Below, piece by piece: positions 57,320-64,000 of a stretch of DNA of 64,000 nt. The translations under genes were made by a program, and so were the position numbers. Location of the stretch: assembly GCA_018806985.1 (NCBI GenBank), contig JADANN010000010.1, positions 25,731 through 89,730 of the forward strand, read 5' to 3'. How positions within the stretch are numbered: the first letter of the stretch is position 1; the number at the start of each line of letters is the position of its first letter. The notes under the pieces are model-generated. The model was not told the origin of the DNA, made no database searches, and was given only the letters and a program-made list of their open reading frames with translations. Origin of the DNA: Angiostrongylus vasorum. Its lineage: Eukaryota > Nematoda > Chromadorea > Rhabditida > Metastrongylidae.

Positions 57320-58853
57320 CTGTGACATTTGCAAGAAAATGAGAGAGCCCAGAGGCATAAGAACAGTCTTTTTCCAAAAAGTGCGCTAACGTAAAATACT
57401 ATAATTACCGCTTTAGAAATCAAACCTCCACGATACGTTTACAATGTTCACAAGCATACGAACGACACGAACCGACTTGGTCTTCTGCACTGCTTGCTTC
57501 GAATAACATCACCATTAGTGAACGCGTAAGACGAATACGGCGACACAAACTGGAAAATTGGTCTGGATGCCGCGTTTAGCCAAAAAAAGGCTAAGAAAAT
57601 TAGGACAACACGTGGAATTGAAATGTGGACTACTAACAGTGGAATAAAAAAATGTCTGCTAAATATCGCGAAAAGTAACACCACTAAGGCATTCCTATAA
57701 CCTCAAACAAGTGTGTTACAAAACTAAACCTCAACGACGTCATTCACATTCCTTCAATAACGAAAGCCATGTTGCCCTAAACTGGCCATTGGTTGTGAAC
57801 AACAACAGCAATAAATAATAAAAATGAACAAAAGCATAAAGAAGCTGACTATCTGTAAAGTTGTTAGGAAACTATTTAACCTATCTCTTCTCAAAAATAA
57901 GAAAAACGAAATATGCACACAAGTGGAAAGCAAACACACTACTTTAACAACACTCAGCTGATTATAGCTCTAACCTAGAAACATTCCGTCGGCAATGTAA
58001 TTGCTAGAAAAAATGACTCTAAGAGATTGTAAAGAACAAATTAGATAATTAACATAGGAATTACGGAGGCAAAAAGTCAACTCGGAACTGAGAACTAAGC
58101 TCACTGAACTAGAAGAGGACGACATGGAGTCTGTAAATCTCCAGTTAATTGAGCACTCGGTGCGCAGAGTACGTTTCCCTACAAATATTGCACAGAACAT
58201 CGCTGCTGAAAAATTATAGAACACTCGGATGGAATACTTATCCAGATGAATGCAGGAAGCAGTAAAGCGCGACAAAACAATGTTAACTCACAATGTGTTC
58301 AACCTTGCTACCTGTTCTACACTGCGAATGAAGAAAAGTGAATTCGTTTGATGGAAAAAGCCTATCGTTAACATACTGTGACCTTTCAACTCTATCAGAA
58401 CCTTGGGACCTTTCTAAGTTACAACACTGATTGTTAATATTATGCATAACCACTAATTTTTTTGCGACTATGCACATAAGAGGAAAATAGTACAAAGTCC
58501 CCTGCAGTTGCTTCTCAATCGTCTGAAATAAGTAGACCAGGTAGCCTACGCATGATTCACACTACCGTGATATAGCAAACTGACGACTCCTAATGAACCA
58601 ATAGTGAGCGGTTCAGCTTCGTACGAAACAGCCAGACGTAGATGATAACAAACAATTAATATGTAAATATATGAACACTTGAAACTACCGTCGAGAATCG
58701 ACGTGTGTTTTCCAGCGAGCGACAACGGGCTTCGTCTTTCTCTGACACATGTAAAATGAGAAGCAACACGATTTCTGTCCCCATCATCACGCACTAAACA
58801 TCCCAATCTTCCCAAAACGACAACATCATACAATTAAAGCGACACACCAGTAC

Positions 58854-59536
58854 TGCAGTTCTCACTCTTCCACCCTGTGAGATAAACGTTCACGCCAGTC
58901 GACCAGCAAACGATGCGACGGTAGTTATTGGGCGACGGCTCGCAGAACCGAGCGCGCCGTGGTCCCTAAAAAGATGAAAAAATAAATGTTCCTTAATGCA
59001 CAGGTGGGTAAGTCGTAAATCTCATAAATAACGGCGAAATCGATATTTAAAAGCTCTATCGCCAAAGCTACCGTTCGATTCTGAAGTGAGCCATTCACAA
59101 AGGAAACGCTCTCAGATACCGTCACGATTTCCTGAGAAGGGCAAGTGCATGCCACTGAGAAAAAAAATGAAAAAAAGAAAGAAATATTAGAAAAGAATGG
59201 ATTGTAATTATTTCCACTGTTCGTCATATTAGTAACTACGTTGTATAGTCTTAAAAAACGACAAAAATAATGAAATAAAAACAATGGTGGTGACGATAAC
59301 AAAAGTGTAGAAATGAGAATGGTCTCACCGATGGAATATTTCGTACTGGCCGTCCGATTTTTGGGTGGAAATCCAGGAGGAATAGTGAAGGTATATCCCT
59401 GTGGGTGAAGGAGGCATGAGGTATGGATGAATCTCCCAGCAAGCGATGGCCATTCCGTGGAACACAAGCTCAAATTCATAGTTTCTAAAGATGAGAATGT
59501 CATTGTGAACACTCCAGAACCCTTCTGGAAGTAGCA
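58854..59536 (-). CDS. DSL-ligand-like exons (MNNL and DSL domain), tentative and decayed
   Basis: Three exon-like segments occur. 59,536-59,329 (TTTGTTGCAG, gtgaga) reads SGVFTMTFSSL and HTSCLLHPQ, resembling the MNNL domain that opens Delta/Jagged/LAG-2 ligands. 59,154-59,073 (TTTTTCTCAG) gives CTCPSQEIVTVSES. 58,965-58,854 (CATCTTTTTAG) reads GPRRARFCEPSPNNY and GVNVYLTGWKSENC. The last matches the DSL domain spacing FC-x11-C-x7-C-x2-GW-x4-C, with Tyr in place of one Cys and Arg in place of the preceding one. DSL domains bind Notch receptors. It could instead be a decayed EGF run at the receptor N-terminus. The join between the second and third segments lacks a good donor. Confidence 0.35.
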
Positions 59537-59543
59537 CTGCAAC

Positions 59544-59836
59544 AAAGGATGAAGGGCAAGAATAAAAGTCTCGGCGCTTATCAGTCCCTGAGGGATGCAC
59601 CATGCATTCAACTTCATTAAACATCGTTAGAGGTGACTGAAGGAATATCGGGCCTTTGGATGAAACGCGGTGACCTACCGATGTATCGAGCCTGTGATGA
59701 TATCCTCCCAGACTAGTCTGGTACTAATTTGCCGAACCCGGAGGGATGGAAGGCTTGGTGGGCCAGGGGAGCAAGTATCGAGCCTTAGCATGTGTCTGTT
59801 ACAGATTGCCTCCGACCAATGCGCCACCGAGCTAAG
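59544..59836 (-). repeat. SINE-A copy
   Basis: Full-length minus-strand copy just upstream of the acceptor at 59,537. Core GAACCCGGAGGGATGG is near 59,735 and head GCAAGTATCGAGCC near 59,770. Confidence 0.8.
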
Positions 59837-59839
59837 GAG

Positions 59840-60575
59840 CTAACGAAACAAGCAAGTCCTGAGAAGGACAGCTTCACTGAAGGTAGAGACTAGCTTGCAT
59901 TTCATATCCAAAATTTGGTTCAAACTAAACGATAGGTGGACCACATAATATGGTAATATAAATGAAACGAATTCAATCCAATATCTTGAAAAAATCGAAG
60001 CGCCATGATGTGGAGAATTCACTAAGAGTCTTTAAAATCCCCTCATTTAACTCGCAGTGTTAGGGATTAGAAATAACCATGGCGATACCGAGAATAAACC
60101 ATCAGTCCTCCTAACAACGTGAACAAGTGTTGAAATAAATAAATCGATAAAAGAACGAAATAAACGAGCAAGTAAAGTAATTCAAAAAAGAAAAGGCGTG
60201 GAAAGAATCGTCGAACCCATACGCTTCTGCGAAAGTGGCTGACTGAAGTTCTCCATTAGCGCAGCCGAATGTCCAGCAGCAAGAACAAATGCCAGCATGA
60301 TCCTCGGGAGAGGACAGTCCCATTGATTGTTGTCATCTTGCGAACACTGAAATACTTATTTTTAGACCTCAGAAAGCAGAAAGCTTACGTCAATGGCATG
60401 CTAATAAGGGAAATCCACTGTGGAGGTATCATCAGCAGGTGCCAGAAGACTTGCAATAGCTCGTGGTAGTTCTCGTCGACAAGGAGGATGGTCGTCAGAA
60501 GTCCTACCTTCTCCAAACATGAACTCGCATGGCAGATCATGATCAGTTTTACCCACGTTTATCTAAGTAAGGGGG
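59840..60575. other. No gene supported
   Basis: A short minus-strand frame near 60,300-60,190 begins MLAFVLAAGHSAALM, which could be a signal peptide upstream of the cysteine-rich exons. Its splice donor and phase are not convincing. Confidence 0.25.
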
Positions 60576-60579
60576 ACAA

Positions 60580-60860
60580 GTGATAAAGCTCTCGGCGTTG
60601 ATCAATCTCTTAGGAAGGCATCATGCATTCGACCCCACTAAGCAGCATCGTTAGAGGTGATAATATACATGTATACCATTTATAATCACTCGCGGTGGCT
60701 TATCGATGTATCGATTCAGTGCTCCCATCCTCCCAGACGGGTCTGGAATCAATTTGCTGACCCCGGATGGATGGAGAATTTGGTCATCCTCTGGCACGGT
60801 GACCAATCTTATCTGCATTGCAGAGCCCCTCCAACTATCGCGCAACACGCACCCGCCCGT
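60580..60860 (-). repeat. SINE-A copy
   Basis: Full-length minus-strand copy. The core GACCCCGGATGGATGG (about 60,761) and the body with ATCGATGTATCGATTC are clear. Confidence 0.8.
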
Positions 60861-62440
60861 TCATCTACATATTCTTGGATTACGTTTTTATAAATCCGCA
60901 ACTCCAGCACTACATCAAGTCGTCAACGTTGTTGGCAACGGTTCATCAAAAGCCCTCTTGGTCTTAAAAGTTACCATTTTCGTCACGGACTTCTTAAAGC
61001 CCGAGCTCGCACCAAGCATTATGCGGTCTCCAGCTCAAACGAAGGTGATAACAAAACAATGAAGAACAGCACAAAAAATTGCCCGAATGCTTTTTCAATT
61101 TTATTGAAATAATCCCAGTTGACAACAAATTAATATAAGAATAAAACAACAGAATAAAAACGCAGAAAGAAACTTGTTTCTTAAAATGGTACAGACACAG
61201 CCTAAGAACTAAAAATGTAGTGTCAGGGCAAGTTTTATGGATGCTTACCTTGTGTGAGGATATACATGCGTTAAAGTAATGGTGACCACGTTACTCACAA
61301 AAATCCTGGACTGGAAGATTCATAATCGGTTGGCATCCACATATGCAAGAGCAACGGAAACATGAAATAATAAATATGAGCATAATTCCAGTTTGTAAAG
61401 TTGGAAATGAGCTGTTCCACTAACACAGTTTGAGTGCTACACAGATTCAAGCCTAGTTATAGGAAAAGAAGATTTTTATACTTTTGAAGGAAAAAACGCT
61501 ACAGTACTGGACACGAGGATTACCCACAAACGGTAGGTAGTGAAGATAAAGATGTAAGGAGTGATGAGTGTTCTGAACAGAATAAGTCGAGAGCACAATA
61601 GAAGCAAAAACATAATACGGTATCGACTAACTGCAACTTATCAGCAAGTATTCATACCAAAACATTTGTCATTCCTTTATAGATTAATAACGGGCACTGA
61701 AACCAAATTTTGTTATTCACTCACTAAATGGAGCTATCTATTCAAAAGAGAACTAAATAGGATTACATAGGAAACTGTAAGGATATACAACATAGCGAGA
61801 TGACTTCTAGCACCAGTGGAATGAATTTCGAAAGTGGTAAAACCTAACAAAGGCCACGGAAGAGAACAAAGATTTTAAATTTAATGAGTGGGAGCATGCT
61901 TGACGTCGACTGATACCAGAACGCAGCAGGAGACGCTCTGTGTGACGAGGAAACTGCAGACAATTCTGCAGCTTTCTGCTCTTCTGCCTATTCTCAACGT
62001 CACCTAAAACAGCTTATCAACAATGGTTATATGCAAGTAATAAATAGAATATATATTTCCGAAGCAATGACGCACACAAATTCAACACATGAGAAAACAA
62101 GCAGACGGCAACATCTCCAGCACTACAAAAACCGCTGTGCTTTGACATCGGAGACGACATTCGAGTTTTTTTTGATTTTTTTATCAGACTGCAATTGTTC
62201 GCGGCTCTTATGAAGTAGTGGCTCACCCCACAAGATCAAAATTCTGCGAGCTTACAGTGGAGTCCAAGGCAGCAACGGCATACAAATGAAGTAAAGCTAT
62301 CTAGCAAACGGCGAGAAAACACAAAGTCCTCTATACAGTAACCAGCACATTAACGAATGAAGTAAAAGTAGAGAAAACCGGACGAACCTTACACTTGTCA
62401 CGTCCAGAATCTCCGAGAGAATATGAATAATTCGAATGCT
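60861..62440. other. Gene-poor stretch
   Basis: A minus-strand frame at about 61,040-60,925 (GFKKSVTKMVTFKTKRAF) ending in a stop could be a terminal exon, but it lacks a good acceptor. No repeat family is recognised. Confidence 0.3.
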
Positions 62441-62445
62441 CATCA

Positions 62446-62832
62446 TTTATTTTTTTTATTTCTATTTATTTTATCCGTCTTCACGTCTACTGTGCCGATC
62501 CCAGCACTCCTCACATCCAATTCGTTTCCTCGCATCCATCATCCACGAGGGTCTTCCAAGTTTTTACGTGTGGTTTCGGTTGCTGCTTCAGGATTTTCAT
62601 TTCATCTTGAATGTCGTAGAATGCTGGTCGAGCAATTCTCCCTTGGAGCCCTGAGATAGATAGCTGGGCTGGAGCGTTCCCAATTGAATTGCAGAGAGTG
62701 ATTTTTCTCCAGACAAGTACGGTACCAATTTCACGACCCCGGAGGGATGAGAAGCTTGGTTGGACCGGAGCGGAATCGAACTAGCAACATGTCAGTGAAG
62801 GCTGACATTACCACCACTGTGCTATCCGCCCC
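62446..62832 (-). repeat. SINE-B copy
   Basis: Matches 35,976-36,358 along its length: tRNA-like head at 62,770-62,830 (GGAATCGAACTAGC on the plus strand), shared core with ACGACCCCGGAGGGATGAG (about 62,735), B-specific body, and an AAATAAATAG-type 3' tail (minus strand). Confidence 0.85.
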
Positions 62833-63177
62833 ATTGCTCACCATTTGTATATTTATATTTATATATCTCTATATATTGTATCATATTTCTTGTATTATTT
62901 ATTTTACTTATTGTGTTACATTTATATATTGCATATTTATAAAAAAAACGCGAAGTCGTCTACGTAGTAACTAGTAAATTAACTAATAAAGTAAGAGTTT
63001 ACAGAATAGAACGAACCTTACACTTGCCCCATCCGGAATATCCAAGAAACTATGATCATTTCGAGTGCACAACAATAACAAGTGTACCATAGAACGTTGG
63101 AAGAAGTACGCGGGAACCGTAGGGTTGCACAGTGAAAAATTGCCTTTATAGCTTTTTTTTTCAGAGGAAGTTCAATT

Positions 63178-63414
63178 TCACTTAACGTCAACGATGGAAC
63201 ACTTAACATAAAGCGTAAAAAGCAGCGCAGGAAGCGAAATTAAGCCGTTCTCGTGCAAAGCACAAGCGGTACACAATACTGTTTCATGCTTGGTGGAACT
63301 GATAACGCTCGAACAGTGAGTCTGAAAAAGAGGTTCGAATGCACAATCTCCACAGAGTTCAAAGGCAAAGCAGTAATGTGCGAGAAGGTTACAAGTTAGT
63401 TCTCTACTAAACAT
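63178..63414 (-). CDS. Weak cysteine-rich exon candidate
   Basis: The acceptor AACCTCTTTTTCAG (minus strand) precedes THCSSVISSTKHETV and LCTACALHENG, ending in a stop at 63,178. The cysteine spacing is loosely EGF-like and the strand is that of the receptor relic, but no second exon supports it. Confidence 0.25.
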   Translation of the reverse strand: MFSRELTCNLLAHYCFAFELCGDCAFEPLFQTHCSSVISSTKHETVLCTACALHENGLISLPALLFTLYVKCSIVDVK

Positions 63415-63529
63415 CGTAACATTACATATAAATATGCCGTGGTGCTCTTAAAACAATTGAACACCGGTAATCACTGCGATGTGAAAGCATCGATTGGATG
63501 GAATTCGAGAACGGAAGCCTAATCACGGT

Positions 63530-63965
63530 TTAAAGTAGTGACAAGGGCCGAATCTGGAACGGGGAGGGAAAACAGAAGAAGAACCGAGATGCCTCGTGAA
63601 GATCACTCACTGTTCGAACAGAACAGAAGAGTACACGCGGGAGAAGCAGTTGAAGATCCATCACTAAATATGTCGAATTTATGGAACACGAAAGCGCGTC
63701 TGTTGTTTGGCTTGGCGGTATATTACGATCTGAAGTTGCGAAAATTCCCGGGATGTGCAATCCACAATGCTAGCCAGTCTTCTCGGCTGCCGACTATCAC
63801 TTCTTCAGGGATCTCGACAACCACCTTGCGAGAAGTGCTTCAGAAACCGAGTCAAGGCCGAAACTGCCTTCGATGACTACATGGCCTCCAGGACTTCGGC
63901 GGCTTAGGCAATGGAAGTTGGCAAACATGTTTTTCGATGGCCAAATGTAGACTACCTGCCTTTAT
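63530..63965 (+). mobile_element. Mariner-type transposase relic (C-terminal part)
   Basis: In one frame it reads AADYHFFRDLDNHL (63,788-63,830), the counterpart of the (A/P)-x-DYH-FR-L--L segment that carries the third catalytic residue in mariner DD34D transposases. After frame changes AETAFDDYMASRT and RWPNVDYLPLF match the A---F--FF-SR and RW---V---G-Y-- end. The 112-codon open frame at 63,538-63,876 runs through it in another frame and is not the real protein. Terminal inverted repeats were not identified. Confidence 0.65.
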
Positions 63966-64000
63966 TTTGATTAAACAAGTTTCTTCTAAGTTGTGATATC

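Noticed and set aside
58000..58230. Coiled-coil coding exon on the plus strand
   Set aside because: The frame with ELRTKLTELEEDDMES has two stops just upstream and no splice sites, so at most it is an old relic of unknown origin.

Overview
The window reads as a eukaryotic, nematode-type chromosome segment, most likely a strongylid of the hookworm group. Genes are broken into short exons with nematode-like splice sites (pyrimidine-rich tract ending in CAG, TAG or AAG; donors such as gtaagt). Introns are long and packed with old interspersed repeats. The LINEs are RTE-type families of the kind abundant in hookworm genomes, and one relic resembles the nematode LIN-12/GLP-1 (Notch) receptors. There are no operons, rRNA genes, CRISPR arrays or bacterial genes. 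The species assignment is inference.

Layout. 0.8-3.6 kb: a nearly complete Penelope-like retroelement (PLE) with reverse transcriptase, GIY-YIG endonuclease and a hammerhead-like 3' motif. 3.6-22.6 kb: mostly a repeat graveyard (RTE and PLE relics, three tRNA-related SINE-like families, an unclassified repeat C) with a few weak exons. 22.8-27.6 kb: minus-strand exons with clean splice sites, several joined in phase, coding for an unidentified protein made largely of helix-like segments. More minus-strand exons follow at 34.0, 40.0-41.0 and 44.5-45.7 kb and may belong to the same very long gene. 34.2-35.9 kb: a small plus-strand gene, apparently nested, with a poly(A) signal. 39.0-39.7, 49.0-50.0 and 51.7-54.8 kb: RTE elements.

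The most notable region is 50.1-59.5 kb, minus strand. In transcriptional order it holds a possible DSL-ligand-like segment, an EGF-like exon, Lin-12/Notch repeats (LNR), the two halves of a heterodimerisation domain, an RTE insertion, and six ankyrin repeats. The order from LNR to ankyrin is that of a LIN-12/GLP-1 receptor. Premature stops, probable frameshifts, lost cysteines and insertions indicate a decaying gene copy.

Mobile elements dominate. About twelve copies of SINE-A and two of SINE-B share a central core but carry different tRNA-like heads. SINE-D has a third head. Repeat C appears related to the 5' part of an RTE element. A mariner transposase relic closes the window. All exon calls come from reading splice sites and reading frames by eye; none has been checked by alignment or transcripts.
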